Part shown: positions 19,201 through 27,867 of the stretch, piece after piece
How the letters are laid out: every line of letters starts with the position of its first letter
Position numbering within the stretch: the first letter of the stretch is position 1
Position numbers and translations under genes: made by a program
Origin: Phytohabitans flavus
Lineage (GTDB): Bacteria > Actinomycetota > Actinomycetes > Mycobacteriales > Micromonosporaceae
Direction of reading: 5' to 3'
Assembly (NCBI RefSeq): GCF_011764545.1
Contig: NZ_AP022870.1
Location: 3,828,001-3,892,000 of the forward strand
Length of the DNA stretch: 64,000 nucleotides
Notes under the pieces: model-generated
Databases searched by the model: none
Told to the model about the DNA's origin: nothing
The model's input: only the letters and a program-made list of their open reading frames with translations

Positions 19201-19307
19201 AACCGGAGCTTGCCGGCGGCCTCCTCGGCCAGTTCCTTGACCAAAGGCGCACGGTCCCGCGCCTTTTCCCTGAGTACCGCCCAGATCGGGCCTTCTTCGA
19301 TGTCCAC
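16228..19307 (-). CDS. HD-domain plus Hsp90-like (GHKL) ATPase fusion, apparent frameshift
   Basis: Joined across one frameshift this is a 1026-residue protein. Residues about 40-215 form an HD-superfamily phosphohydrolase-like domain, with H47, HHD at 84-86, a later RSHN and RLADILDLD. Residues about 335-600 are an Hsp90/HtpG-like ATPase, with N-box ELLQNAIDA (352-360), G1 DDDGVGM (395-401) and G2 SRFGIGVLS (441-449). The remaining 400 residues are unrecognised. The frames join at the GGGCCCCC of 17425-17432 if one base is added, giving VSDLLVGWPADELSRVP. The GTG at 19307 has GAAGG six bases upstream; 19322 is an alternative. HD-plus-GHKL fusions occur in predicted bacterial conflict systems, and the coupled SLATT gene supports a sensor role. 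A general chaperone is less likely because of the HD domain. Confidence 0.75.
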
Positions 19308-19396
19308 ACTCGACCTTCGCACGACGGGTGAGGTCGCACTCTAGCGAATGCCGGCAACGGAGTGTGTCTAGGAGAAGACGAACTATTCCAAGACCT

Positions 19397-19455
19397 GAGC
19401 TACCGCGATGCCCGCGGTGGTCCGGACCGCTGCTCCCGCGGCCTCACCCTCCGCG
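19397..19455 (+). repeat. 59-bp interspersed repeat, copy 2
   Basis: Forward copy starting GAGCTACCGCGATG at the left edge of island 2. It is preceded by CCAAGACCT, which also precedes copy 5. Confidence 0.9.
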
Positions 19456-19506
19456 TCACAACCCGCAAGGACGGCTCGTCCGCGCTACAGATGGAAGTCG
19501 TCCGAC

Positions 19507-19556
19507 AGATCTTGGTACTTAACCGCCCCGATAGGGGCCATTGCATACCACGATCG
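19507..19556. repeat. hairpin, AGATC class (imperfect copy)
   Basis: Arms AGATCTTGGTA and TACCACGATCG with mismatches, and a tip CCCC-GATA-GGGG. It lies between the two inverted 59-bp repeats. Confidence 0.65.
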
Positions 19557-19671
19557 CTGGGACAAGCCCCAATCCCTCAACCCCGAAAGGTCTCTCGGTT
19601 CTTCGGAGAGCAAATGCGCGCGCCCAACCCCGGGCGGCTGCGCCGGCCCGGGACTCTGTTGGGTCGTGTGC

Positions 19672-19730
19672 CGCGGAGGGTGAGGCCGCGGGAGCAGCGG
19701 TCTGGACCACCGCGGGCGTCGCGGTAGCTC
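19672..19730 (-). repeat. 59-bp interspersed repeat, copy 3
   Basis: Inverted copy closing island 2. With copy 2 it makes a terminal-inverted-repeat-like pair 334 bp across. Confidence 0.9.
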
Positions 19731-19748
19731 AGATGATCCGAAAGATCT

Positions 19749-19925
19749 TTAGGAGAAGACGACGAGCGCGACCCAGCCCGCCAGGATGACGCCGAGGATC
19801 AGGGCGAGCACCCAGGTGGGCACGCGGTGCTCGCCGCGGCGGTTGCGGGCGATCTCTTCGGCGATCTTCTGCTTCCGCCGCTCCACCATGCTCGGCTTGC
19901 GGGGCTCCGACGAGGGATCGGTCAT
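19749..19925 (-). CDS. small single-pass membrane protein
   Basis: A 58-residue protein: a polar, basic N-terminal half (MVERRKQKIAEEIARNRRGE) followed by one C-terminal membrane helix (VPTWVLALILGVILAGWVALVVF) that ends the protein. The form suggests a tail-anchored protein. It begins 14 bp after the pafA stop on the same strand, so it is probably co-transcribed with pafA. Its stop lies at the edge of repeat island 2. Function unknown. Confidence 0.7.
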   Translation of the reverse strand: MTDPSSEPRKPSMVERRKQKIAEEIARNRRGEHRVPTWVLALILGVILAGWVALVVFS

Positions 19926-19939
19926 GATGGGCCCCAGTC

Positions 19940-21298
19940 TCACATACTGGCGATCAGGCGCTCCACCCGCTCGTCGTACGCCCGGAAGGGGTCCTTGCAC
20001 AGCACTGTGCGCTGGGCCTGGTCGTTCAGCTTCAGGTGCACCCAGTCGACGGTGAAGTCGCGCCGCTTCTCCTGGGCGTGCCGGATGAACTCGCCGCGCA
20101 GCCGCGCCCGGGTGGTCTGCGGCGGGGTCTCCTTCGCCTCGAAGATCTCCAGGTCGGTGGCGACCCGGTCGACCTGGCCGCGCCGCTCCAGCAGCCCATA
20201 CAGCCCGCGGCCGCGGCGCAGGTCGTGGTAGGCGAGGTCCATCTGGGCGACCCGCGGGTGGGAGAGCGGCAGCTCGTGCTTCTCCTGGTACCGCTCGATC
20301 AGCTTGAGCTTGCTCACCCAGTCGATCTCGCGGGACACCGGGTCGAGGTTGCCGGTCTCGACGGCCCGCAGCACCCGGCCCCACAGCTCGACAACCCGCT
20401 TGGCGGTCTGGTCGCCGCCCCGGCGCTCGACGAACTCGGTCGCCTTCGACAGGTACTCCTGCTGGATCTCCAGCGCGCTGACCTCCTTGTTCGAGGCCAG
20501 GCGGACCTTGCGGCGGCCGGTGACGTCGTGTGAGACCTCGCGGATCGCCCGGATCGGGTTTTCCAGCGACAGGTCGCGCATCACCACGCCGGCCTCGATC
20601 ATGCGGAGCACGATGTCGGCGCTGCCGACCTTGAGGAGGGTGGTGACCTCGTTCATGTTCGAGTCGCCGACGATGACGTGGAGGCGGCGGTACCGCTCGG
20701 CGTCCGCGTGCGGCTCGTCCCGGGTGTTGATGATCGGGCGGCTGCGCGTGGTGGCCGAGGAGACGCCCTCCCAGATGTGCTCGGCGCGCTGGGAGAGGCA
20801 GTAGACGGCCCCGCGCGGGGTCTGTAGCACCTTGCCGGCGCCGCAGATCAGCTGCCGCGTGACCAGGAACGGGATGAGCACGTCGGCCAGCCGGCCGAAC
20901 TCGCCGTGCCGGGAGACCAGGTAGTTCTCGTGGCAGCCATACGAGTTGCCGGCCGAGTCGGTGTTGTTTTTGAACAGGTAGATCTCGCCCGCGATGCCCT
21001 CGTCGTGCAGCCGCTTTTCGGCGTCGACGAGCAGGCCCTCCAGGATCCGCTCGCCGGCCCGGTCGTGGGCGACCAGGTCGGAGACGGAGTCGCACTCGGG
21101 TGTGGCGTACTCGGGGTGGGAGCCGACGTCGAGGTAGAGCCGGGCGCCGTTACGCAGGAAGACGTTGCTGGAGCGCCCCCACGACACCACCCGGCGGAAC
21201 AGGTAGCGGGCCACCTCGTCGGGAGACAACCGCCGCTGCCCCCGGTACGTGCAAGTGACGCCGTACTCGGTTTCGAGGCCGAAGATTCGCCGTTCCAT
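19940..21298 (-). CDS. pafA: Pup-protein ligase PafA
   Basis: A 452-residue enzyme that activates the C-terminal glutamate of Pup with ATP and links it to target lysines, marking proteins for the proteasome. It belongs to the glutamine-synthetase/carboxylate-amine ligase fold shared with Dop. Diagnostic segments are [14 protein letters not shown] at the N-terminus with the metal-binding Glu, the nucleotide-site [20 protein letters not shown] and [13 protein letters not shown]. It lacks the N-terminal Dop-specific insertion seen in the gene at 30055-31572, which separates the two paralogues. It ends 14 bp before a small membrane gene. The rhamnose cluster lies 33 bp upstream. Confidence 0.95.
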   Translation of the reverse strand: MERRIFGLETEYGVTCTYRGQRRLSPDEVARYLFRRVVSWGRSSNVFLRNGARLYLDVGSHPEYATPECDSVSDLVAHDRAGERILEGLLVDAEKRLHDEGIAGEIYLFKNNTDSAGNSYGCHENYLVSRHGEFGRLADVLIPFLVTRQLICGAGKVLQTPRGAVYCLSQRAEHIWEGVSSATTRSRPIINTRDEPHADAERYRRLHVIVGDSNMNEVTTLLKVGSADIVLRMIEAGVVMRDLSLENPIRAIREVSHDVTGRRKVRLASNKEVSALEIQQEYLSKATEFVERRGGDQTAKRVVELWGRVLRAVETGNLDPVSREIDWVSKLKLIERYQEKHELPLSHPRVAQMDLAYHDLRRGRGLYGLLERRGQVDRVATDLEIFEAKETPPQTTRARLRGEFIRHAQEKRRDFTVDWVHLKLNDQAQRTVLCKDPFRAYDERVERLIASM

Positions 21299-21331
21299 GA
21301 CAAGACACTATCTGTCGGAAGGCCCCGATCG

Positions 21332-21946
21332 TCACTCTGTCCGTGAGGTTTCGCTGCGCAGTGTTTCCGCGTACGCGCGGCACGTGTCGTACGACGGCAG
21401 GGTCCCGGCCTCCCGCGCCTCCGCGAGGCTGGGCGCCGACTCGTCCCGAGGCGACAGGATCGGCACCTCGGCCGGCCACTCGATGCCCAGCTCAGGGTCG
21501 AGCGGGTTGACCGTGTGCTCGCCCTTCGGGTTGTACGTGGTGGAGCAGAGGTACACGAACTCGGGGTCGTCGGTCACCGCGCAGTAGCCGTGGCCCAGCC
21601 CCTCGCTGAGGTACACCGCCTTACGCTCGACGTCGTCGAGCTGGACGGCCTCCCACCGGCCGAACGTCGGCGAGCCGACCCGGATGTCGACGATCACGTC
21701 GATCACCGTGCCGCGCGTGCAGGTGACGTACTTGGCCTGGCCGGGCGGCACGTCGGCGAAGTGGATGCCACGCACCACATTGCGCGCCGAGATCGACAGG
21801 TTGGCCTGGGCGAGGTTGAGCGGGTGCCCGACCACCTCGGCGAGGCGGTCGAAGCGGTACCACTCCATGAACGCACCGCGCGGGTCGGTGTGCTGCTGGG
21901 GCGTGATCTCCCACGCGCCTTCGATGCTGAGCTGACGAATCTTCAT
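21332..21946 (-). CDS. rfbC: dTDP-4-dehydrorhamnose 3,5-epimerase
   Basis: A 204-residue cupin-fold epimerase, third step of dTDP-L-rhamnose synthesis. Typical segments are DPRGAFMEWYRFDRL, NVVRGIHFADVPPGQAKYVTC (active-site His), and VYLSEGLGHGYCAVTDD with the general-acid Tyr/His region. It overlaps the methyltransferase gene by ATGA, so it is the last gene of a minus-strand operon rfbA - methyltransferase - rfbC. The rhamnose-like sugar likely goes to the cell-wall linker or a surface polysaccharide. Confidence 0.9.
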   Translation of the reverse strand: MKIRQLSIEGAWEITPQQHTDPRGAFMEWYRFDRLAEVVGHPLNLAQANLSISARNVVRGIHFADVPPGQAKYVTCTRGTVIDVIVDIRVGSPTFGRWEAVQLDDVERKAVYLSEGLGHGYCAVTDDPEFVYLCSTTYNPKGEHTVNPLDPELGIEWPAEVPILSPRDESAPSLAEAREAGTLPSYDTCRAYAETLRSETSRTE

Positions 21947-22542
21947 GACGGAAACCGTGCCACCGTAACGAACTCGTTGTACGTGAAAAGGGAACCCATG
22001 AACCGCGGGAACGGGAACGAATACTGCCGCTCCACCGTCAGCCCGAGGTCACCGCAGATCGCGGCGGCCTCGGCGAAGCCGACGAAGCGCACGTGGGTGG
22101 AGTCGCTCGCGTACCCCCGCTCCTGGGGGGTGATGAAGACAGCCTTGCCGCCCGGCTTGACGCAGGGCAGGTACGACTCGACGACCTTGCGGGCCTGCTC
22201 CTCGGGCATGTGCTCGAGGAGGTGGGCGGCGAGGATCGAGTCGAATGTCCCGGCCCGCTCGGACTCGAAGAACTCGTTGATCGTGTACGCCTCGAAGCCC
22301 TGGGCCCGCGCCACCTCGATCGAGGTGGGGTTGTGGTCCACGCCCACCCCGTTACCGCCGAGGTGGGCGAGGTTGCGGCCGAGGCCGCAACCCACGTCGA
22401 GGGTGCGCCCGAGGTTGAGCCGGCGGATGTTCCACCGGTACGGACGCTGGACGTCGAGGACCTGCTTCCACCGGGCACCCGTCACCCTCTGGAGGCGGTC
22501 GGTGTAGTCGGCACCCTGGGTGCTCGGCTTCTCCTGCTGCAC
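21943..22542 (-). CDS. class I SAM-dependent methyltransferase
   Basis: A 199-residue Rossmann methyltransferase. Motif I is TLDVGCGLGRNLAHLG, motif II follows GVGVDHNP, and a post-I acidic/His segment reads SILAAHLLEHMPEE. Its position inside the rhamnose cluster suggests a sugar or polysaccharide substrate, which is inference. The GTG start at 22542 (VQQEKPSTQG) leaves a 78-bp gap to rfbA. It overlaps rfbC at its 3' end. Confidence 0.8.
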   Translation of the reverse strand: MQQEKPSTQGADYTDRLQRVTGARWKQVLDVQRPYRWNIRRLNLGRTLDVGCGLGRNLAHLGGNGVGVDHNPTSIEVARAQGFEAYTINEFFESERAGTFDSILAAHLLEHMPEEQARKVVESYLPCVKPGGKAVFITPQERGYASDSTHVRFVGFAEAAAICGDLGLTVERQYSFPFPRFMGSLFTYNEFVTVARFPS

Positions 22543-22620
22543 GGGCGGTAAGCCTGTCAGACCCGACCAGCGGACCGCAACCGGGCACGCCTATACATAT
22601 CTCGACCCCGTCCTTCGCGC

Positions 22621-23490
22621 TCAGCCGTGGTCGAGCAGGTCGAGCAGGTAGTCGCCGTAGCCACTCTTGGTCAGCGGCTCGGCCAACTCGCGCAGCTTCG
22701 CCGCGGACAGGAAGCCGGCCCGCCAGGCGACCTCCTCGACACAGCCGATCTTCAGGCCCTGCCGCTCCTCGATCACCCGCACGAACTCGGCGGCCTGCAT
22801 CAGCGACGTGAACGTACCGGTGTCCAGCCACGCGGTGCCGCGGTCGAGCACCGTCACCGACAGCTCACCCCGCTCGCGGTACGCCTCGTTGACCGCGGTG
22901 ATCTCCAGTTCACCCCGGTCGGAGGGCTTGAGACCGCGGGAGATCTCGACCACCCGGTTGTCGTAGAAGTACAGACCGGGGACCACGTAGCGGGACTTGG
23001 GCTGGGCCGGCTTCTCCTCAATGGACAGCACCCGGCCGTCGGCGTCGAACTCCACCACGCCGTACGCCTCCGGGTTGGCCACCGGGTAGGCGAACACCCG
23101 CCCGCCGCTCAGGTCGTCGTCGTGGCTGGCCAGCTGCGTACCGAGGCCCACGCCGTGGAAGATGTTGTCGCCGAGGATGAGGGCAACCGGCTCGTCACCG
23201 ATGAAGTCCGCGCCGATGATGAACGCCTGCGCGATGCCCTCCGGCCGCGGCTGCGCGGCGTAGCGGAGGTCGAGCCCCCACTGGGAGCCATCGCCGAGCA
23301 GCCGCTGGAACTGCGACTGGTCCTCGGGCGTGGTGATGATCAGGACCTCCCGGATCCCGGCCATCACCAGCGTCGACAGGGGGTAATAGATCATCGGCTT
23401 GTCGAAGACCGGCATCAGCTGCTTCGAGACCGCCCGGGTGATCGGCCACAGCCGTGACCCGGTGCCGCCGGCGAGAAGGATTCCGCGCAC
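22621..23490 (-). CDS. rfbA: glucose-1-phosphate thymidylyltransferase
   Basis: A 289-residue nucleotidyltransferase making dTDP-glucose from dTTP and glucose-1-phosphate, the first step of dTDP-rhamnose synthesis. The signature [16 protein letters not shown] carries the nucleotide-binding loop. [22 protein letters not shown] and [12 protein letters not shown] follow in the normal order, with [14 protein letters not shown] near the C-terminus. The start is the GTG at 23490. It is divergent from rfbB, with a 206-bp gap that holds a direct repeat. Confidence 0.95.
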   Translation of the reverse strand: MRGILLAGGTGSRLWPITRAVSKQLMPVFDKPMIYYPLSTLVMAGIREVLIITTPEDQSQFQRLLGDGSQWGLDLRYAAQPRPEGIAQAFIIGADFIGDEPVALILGDNIFHGVGLGTQLASHDDDLSGGRVFAYPVANPEAYGVVEFDADGRVLSIEEKPAQPKSRYVVPGLYFYDNRVVEISRGLKPSDRGELEITAVNEAYRERGELSVTVLDRGTAWLDTGTFTSLMQAAEFVRVIEERQGLKIGCVEEVAWRAGFLSAAKLRELAEPLTKSGYGDYLLDLLDHG

Positions 23491-23507
23491 CCCGGTACCT
23501 TAGCCGC

Positions 23508-23567
23508 ACCGCGCCACGCTGAGTCACGCCGCCGCCAGGCGCCGGACCGCGCCACGCTGAGTCACGC
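23508..23567. repeat. 22-bp direct repeat upstream of rfbA/rfbB
   Basis: ACCGCGCCACGCTGAGTCAC plus GC occurs at 23508-23529 and again at 23546-23567, with a 38-bp period. It lies in the divergent rfbA-rfbB control region, where a paired regulator site is possible. No regulator is identified. Confidence 0.6.
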
Positions 23568-23696
23568 TGCCGACAGGCCAGGCGGCGGTAACCTCGCTCT
23601 GCCTACTTGGCTCGGCTTTGGGTTCGCTCCGCTCCTCGGTCGCTAGCGCTCCCTGCGATGCTCACTCACCGTCGCCTCGCGTAGACTCCGGACCCT

Positions 23697-24668
23697 GTGA
23701 GACTCCTCGTCACCGGCGGAGCCGGGTTCATCGGGTCGGAGTACGTGCGTGAGCTGCTGCGCGGCACGCTACCGACCGCCGCGCCGACCGCGGTCACCGT
23801 GCTCGACAAGCTCACCTACTCGGGCAACCTCGCCAATCTCGAGCCGGTGCGCGACGACCCTCGCCTCCAGTTCGTGCAGGGCGACATCTGCGACGCCGCG
23901 CTCATCGACGACGTGGTGCGCGGTCACGACGTGATCGTGCACTTCGCGGCCGAGTCGCACGTCGACCGCTCGATCGAGGGCGCCGCGCCGTTCGTGACCA
24001 CCAACGTGCTGGGCACGCAGACGCTGCTCGACGCCGCGCACCGGCACGGCACGGGACGGTTCGTGCACGTGAGCACCGACGAGGTGTACGGCTCGATCGC
24101 GCACGGCTCGTGGACCGAGGACTGGCCGCTCGCGCCGAACTCGCCGTACTCCGCCTCGAAGGCCGGCTCCGACCTGCTCGCGCTCGCGTACTTCCGCACC
24201 CACGGGCTCGACGTGGTGGTCACCCGCTGCTCGAACAACTACGGGCACTACCAGTACCCCGAGAAGGTCATCCCGCTCTTCGTCACCAACCTGCTGGACG
24301 GCGGCACCGTGCCGCTCTACGGCGACGGCGGCAACATCCGCGACTGGCTGCACGTGAAGGACCACTGTCGGGGAATCGCCCTCGTACAGGACAAGGGGCG
24401 GCCGGGCGAGGTCTACCACATCGGCGGCGGCACCGAGCTCACCAACCGCGAGCTCACCGAGCGCCTGGTCGAGGCCTGCGGCGCGACCTGGGAGAGCGTG
24501 CGGCCGGTGCCGGACCGCAAGGGCCACGACCGCCGCTACAGCCTCGACATCACCAAGATCAGTCAGGAGCTGGGGTACGCGCCGACGGTCGACCTCGTGA
24601 CCGGCCTGGCCGAGACGGTGCGCTGGTACAGCGACAACCGCATCTGGTGGGAGCCACTCAAGGGATGA
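23697..24668 (+). CDS. rfbB: dTDP-glucose 4,6-dehydratase
   Basis: A 323-residue extended short-chain dehydrogenase, second step of the pathway, using tightly bound NAD. The N-terminal LLVTGGAGFIGSEYV is the dinucleotide loop. STDEVYGS holds the Thr-Asp-Glu catalytic group, and YSASKAGSDLL the Tyr-x3-Lys pair. The DWLHVKDHCRGI segment is typical of the family. The GTG start is at 23697. It overlaps rfbD as ATGA. Confidence 0.95.
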   Translation: MRLLVTGGAGFIGSEYVRELLRGTLPTAAPTAVTVLDKLTYSGNLANLEPVRDDPRLQFVQGDICDAALIDDVVRGHDVIVHFAAESHVDRSIEGAAPFVTTNVLGTQTLLDAAHRHGTGRFVHVSTDEVYGSIAHGSWTEDWPLAPNSPYSASKAGSDLLALAYFRTHGLDVVVTRCSNNYGHYQYPEKVIPLFVTNLLDGGTVPLYGDGGNIRDWLHVKDHCRGIALVQDKGRPGEVYHIGGGTELTNRELTERLVEACGATWESVRPVPDRKGHDRRYSLDITKISQELGYAPTVDLVTGLAETVRWYSDNRIWWEPLKG

Positions 24669-25513
24669 CTCGAATTCTCGTCACCGGCTCGGGCGGCATG
24701 CTCGGGCAGGACCTGCTCGGCGTACTCAAGGATCGGCCGGACCTCGACGTGACCGCGCTCGCCCGCGCGGACCTCGACGTGACCGACGAGGCCGCGGTCC
24801 GTGCCGCCGTCACCGGCTACGACGCGGTGCTGAACGCCACGGCCTGGACCGACGTCGACGGCGCGGAGGAGCGCGAGGCCGAGGCCACCGCGGTCAACGG
24901 CGACGGCGCGGCCCACCTGGCCCGCGCCGCCGAGGCGACCGGGGCACGGCTGGTGCACGTCTCCACCGACTATGTCTTCCGGGGCGACGCGACAACGCCC
25001 TATCCGGAGGATGCGCCGACCGACCCAATCAACGCATATGGGCGCAGCAAGCTCGCCGGCGAGGAGGCCGTCCTCGCCGCCGGCGGGTACGTGGTGCGCA
25101 CCGCCTGGCTGTACGGCGCGCACGGCCGCAACTTCGTCAGCACGATGCTGCGGCTGGCCGGCGAGCGGGACACGCTCGACGTGGTCAACGACCAGCGCGG
25201 CCAGCCGACCTGGTCGCGGGCGCTCGCCGAACGCCTTGTCGACCTGGCGTTTTCCGCCGACGCGCCGCCCGGGGTCTACCACGGCACGGCGAGTGGCGAG
25301 ACCACCTGGTACGGCCTGGCCCGCGCCGTCTTCGCCCGTGCCGGTCACGACCCCGACCGGGTCCGCCCCACGACCAGTGACAAGTACGTGCGCCCCGCAC
25401 CCCGCCCGTCATACAGCGTCCTCGGCCATGATCGTTGGGCCCGGGCCACCCTGACACCCATGCCACACTGGGAGGCGATGCTGACCGCCTACCTCGGGAG
25501 CCCCCGTGCCTGA
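24665..25513 (+). CDS. rfbD: dTDP-4-dehydrorhamnose reductase
   Basis: A 282-residue short-chain reductase for the last step, giving dTDP-L-rhamnose. ILVTGSGGMLGQDLL is the NADPH loop, NATAWTDVDGAEE the family signature, and STDYVFRG with INAYGRSKLAGEEAV the catalytic Thr/Tyr-Lys region. It overlaps rfbB by 4 bp and the following glycosyltransferase by 8 bp, so the three are translated as a unit. Confidence 0.95.
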   Translation: MTRILVTGSGGMLGQDLLGVLKDRPDLDVTALARADLDVTDEAAVRAAVTGYDAVLNATAWTDVDGAEEREAEATAVNGDGAAHLARAAEATGARLVHVSTDYVFRGDATTPYPEDAPTDPINAYGRSKLAGEEAVLAAGGYVVRTAWLYGAHGRNFVSTMLRLAGERDTLDVVNDQRGQPTWSRALAERLVDLAFSADAPPGVYHGTASGETTWYGLARAVFARAGHDPDRVRPTTSDKYVRPAPRPSYSVLGHDRWARATLTPMPHWEAMLTAYLGSPRA

Positions 25514-26522
25514 TCTGCCCCGGGTGAGTGCTGTTGTACTCGCTTGGCGTGCGGAGCCACTCTTGCGACGGTGCGTAGAGGCGCTGCTCGCGTCGGTCAA
25601 GGTCGATATCGAGGTCGTCCTTGTCGACAACGGCTGCACCAACCCGGACCTCCCCGATCTGGCCACCCTCCCCGACGTGGTCGTGACCGGATCTGGAGAG
25701 AATGTCGGCTTCTCCGCTGGTTGTAACGCGGGCGTCGCCGCCTCGTCAGGTGAGTTCGTCGCGCTCGTCAACGGCGACGCCATCGTCGAGCCCGCCGCGC
25801 TGGCCCGCTTGGTCGACGTGCTGGCCGACGAGAGCATCGGCCTGGCCGCCGGCGCGGTACGGCTGGCCGACGAGCCCGAGCTGCTCAACTCCCGCGGCAA
25901 CGAGATCCACGTACTCGGCGTGAGCTGGGTGGGCGGCTTCCGCGAGCGTGAGACGCGCGCTGAGCCCACCGAGACCGCCGGGGCCATGGGCGCCTTCGTG
26001 GTCGCCCGCCGCGCCCACTGGGACCGCCTGGGCGGCTTCGACGACCAATACTTCGCGTACGTCGAGGACGCCGAGATCTCCCTGCGCACCTGGCGGCTCG
26101 GCCAGCGCGTGGTCAACGTCCCGGACGCGGTCGCGCTGCACGGGTACGAGTTCAGCAAGGTCAGCTTCAAGTTCTACCTGATCGAGCGCAACCGCCTGAT
26201 GTTCGTCACCACCGTCTGGGGCGGCCGCGCGCTGGTGCTGCTGGGACCCCCGCTGCTGGCGCTGGAGCTGGTGATGATGCTGATGGCCGCGCGCGAGGGC
26301 TGGCTGAAGGACAAGCTCCGCGGCTACGGCTGGCTGTGGCGCCACCGCCGCCACGTCCGCGCCCGCCGCCGCGCCCTCCAGGCCGAGCGGGTGGTCCCCG
26401 ACCGCGAGTGGATGCGCGTGCTGACCGACCGCTTCGACACCCCGCTCATCACCCCGCCCGGCGTCGGCTTCCTGAACGCGCTGATGACCACCTACTGGCG
26501 CATAGTCCGCCGCTGGGTCTGA
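25506..26522 (+). CDS. family 2 glycosyltransferase, rhamnosyltransferase-like
   Basis: A 338-residue GT-A enzyme. The N-terminal VSAVVLAWRAEPLLRRCVEA is the nucleotide-sugar fold, ENVGFSAGCNAGV and LVNGDAIVEP give the donor site with the metal-binding acidic residue, and GGFDDQYFAYVEDAEISLR is the ED motif with the catalytic base. The C-terminal half has one or two hydrophobic stretches (RALVLLGPPLLALELVMM) that suggest membrane contact, as in WbbL-type rhamnosyltransferases. The direct link to rfbD makes rhamnose the likely donor sugar; this is inference. Confidence 0.85.
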   Translation: MPDLPRVSAVVLAWRAEPLLRRCVEALLASVKVDIEVVLVDNGCTNPDLPDLATLPDVVVTGSGENVGFSAGCNAGVAASSGEFVALVNGDAIVEPAALARLVDVLADESIGLAAGAVRLADEPELLNSRGNEIHVLGVSWVGGFRERETRAEPTETAGAMGAFVVARRAHWDRLGGFDDQYFAYVEDAEISLRTWRLGQRVVNVPDAVALHGYEFSKVSFKFYLIERNRLMFVTTVWGGRALVLLGPPLLALELVMMLMAAREGWLKDKLRGYGWLWRHRRHVRARRRALQAERVVPDREWMRVLTDRFDTPLITPPGVGFLNALMTTYWRIVRRWV

Positions 26523-26579
26523 CCCCGCCCGCCGCCCCCGGCCCCAAGCCACGGACAAAGATCCAAAACCAAGGAGATC

Positions 26580-26638
26580 GAGCTACCGCGACGCCCGCTG
26601 TGGTCCAGACCGCCGCTCCCGCAGCCTCACCCTCCGCG
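26580..26638 (+). repeat. 59-bp interspersed repeat, copy 4
   Basis: Forward copy beginning GAGCTACCGCGACGCCCG and preceded by GGAGATC. A few substitutions, full length. Confidence 0.85.
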
Positions 26639-26857
26639 CTCGGCAAGCTCACCCCTGGCCCGCGTCGGCCGACCGCGACCTTGTAGCCGCCGACTCTGAC
26701 CGATGCCGGCCTTGCGGCCGACAGCGCGACCAGACCCGGAAGAACCTGTAGAGCTTCCGGAGTCGGGGTCATTGAGTCGTCCGCAGTCTCTTCCGCGGAT
26801 CTGCTCCGCGTCGGGATCTGAGCCGCCACGATGTCCGTCACCGTGTCGCGAGGGGGT

Positions 26858-26909
26858 GGCTTTGTGAGGACTTGTGGTCGCCCTGGCAGCCACAAGTCCT
26901 CACAAAGCC
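26858..26909. repeat. perfect 20-bp hairpin with tetraloop tip (TTTGTGA class)
   Basis: The left arm 26858-26877 (GGCTTTGTGAGGACTTGTGG) and right arm 26890-26909 are exact reverse complements. The 12-nt centre closes with GC-CCTG-GC. The stem is far longer than a usual terminator and has no U-tract. Confidence 0.9.
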
Positions 26910-27158
26910 CGACGAGTCAGTCCCGCTATGAGGGCTCTGATGATCGTTCGCCCAGAATCCGCGTCGGCGTGTCGTGTAGATATCGGGCGACCGATCACCA
27001 CCGAGGTCACCACCAGCAGCGACGCCAGGCGCGCACCCAGCACCCACCCTCAGCGCCATCCCGGAGGCCGGAGATCCCCGCCGGAGGCAAGAAATGGGGT
27101 AACCGCAAACCCCGAGCGACGCAGCGCGACCCCACCACCTTTGATCCGAAGGATCTCT

Positions 27159-27208
27159 AGATCTTGTCGACTTCTTGCCGCCAGGACGACAGGAAGTCGA
27201 CAAGATCT
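27159..27208. repeat. perfect 16-bp hairpin (AGATC class)
   Basis: The left arm AGATCTTGTCGACTTC (27159-27174) pairs exactly with 27193-27208. Partly paired bases continue inward to a CAGG loop at 27182-27185. It has the same overall size and centre as the other hairpins. Confidence 0.85.
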
Positions 27209-27348
27209 CTTGGGCTTGGCAGCAGCGGGACGTCAGGTGGCTGATTTGTCCGCATATTGCGGGCTTCGGAACTGAGTGCCGCCGGCCCTGCGGCGACCGA
27301 AAACCCCTGGTTTCCCTCGATCGCCCCGGCGGGGCGGAGCAGGTTCGT

Positions 27349-27396
27349 GATCGTGGTACTCAGCTGTCGCCATAGGAGCAGTCAAATACCACGATC
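27349..27396. repeat. hairpin, AGATC class (imperfect copy)
   Basis: The outer 10 bp are perfect (GATCGTGGTA with TACCACGATC). The inner part is mismatched and closes on a CATA loop. Confidence 0.7.
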
Positions 27397-27590
27397 TGCC
27401 GGATTGCGTCCGGCTGGAGCCCCGATCAAGGGAAACGTGCGGCCAGCCTCCGATCGGCACGTAGGACAGGCGGCGGCTGCGGCCTCACCGACCACAATGC
27501 TGGGCGGGGGTTGGATCGTGGACCGCGAAGGGGCGAGGCCGCAGGCGGGTCAGCCGGCCGCCACTGGCCCGGACTTCTGGGCGCGGCCGT

Positions 27591-27614
27591 GCTGGGCGCA
27601 TCGATGCGCCCAGC
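27591..27614. repeat. 24-nt perfect palindrome
   Basis: The palindrome is centred on ATCGAT, with half-site GCTGGGCGCATC. Its core GGGCGCATCGATGCGCCC recurs with two variants at 35992-36009 and 44038-44055. Confidence 0.8.
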
Positions 27615-27728
27615 ACCCCTGGTGGCAGGGGGCCGCGTCCGGGGCCACAGTCGTGGGTCTGCGGCTGGGCGCGGCGACGCGCCCAGCTCGACAGCTCGCG
27701 AGAACAGGAACAGCCGGGGGTTGGGCTT

Positions 27729-27798
27729 GCACCGCGGACCCGGCAGCGGAGGTCGGAGATCTCGGCGAGCGCCAGCGAGCCGCCGACCTCCGCGGTGC
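27729..27798. repeat. long GC-rich inverted repeat 3' of prcA
   Basis: GCACCGCGG (27729-27737) and GCGGAGGTCGG (27746-27756) match reverse complements at 27790-27798 and 27783-27793. The hairpin lies about 70 bp beyond the prcA stop and may act as its terminator. Confidence 0.6.
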
Positions 27799-27867
27799 CC
27801 GCGGGAGCATACGGTCCGCAGCTGACGCGGACCGGGGAAAAGCTCAGCTCCTGGTTTGAGCCGCGCC

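Larger units (their letters stand above)
19308..19748. other. intergenic repeat island 2
   Basis: A 441-bp gap upstream of the HD-ATPase gene and downstream of the small membrane gene near pafA, both on the minus strand. It is bounded by a direct (19397) and an inverted (19672) copy of the 59-bp repeat. An AGATC-class hairpin (19507-19556) lies inside. No coding frame is convincing. It must also contain any promoter of the HD-ATPase/SLATT module, but I see no clear -35/-10 pair. Confidence 0.7.
26523..27867. other. intergenic repeat island 3
   Basis: A 1.35-kb stretch between the convergent GT2 and prcA genes, with no convincing gene. It holds one forward 59-bp repeat (26580-26638) at its left side and four ordered hairpin structures: 26858-26909, 27159-27208, 27349-27396 and 27729-27798. 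A 24-nt palindrome lies at 27591-27614. The right-hand repeat copy is absent or too degraded to call. Short open frames in it translate the repeats and lack gene-like features. Confidence 0.65.

Noticed and set aside
19308-19748. Island 2 as an insertion sequence
   Set aside because: It has inverted ends but no transposase frame and is only 441 bp. At most it is a non-autonomous element.
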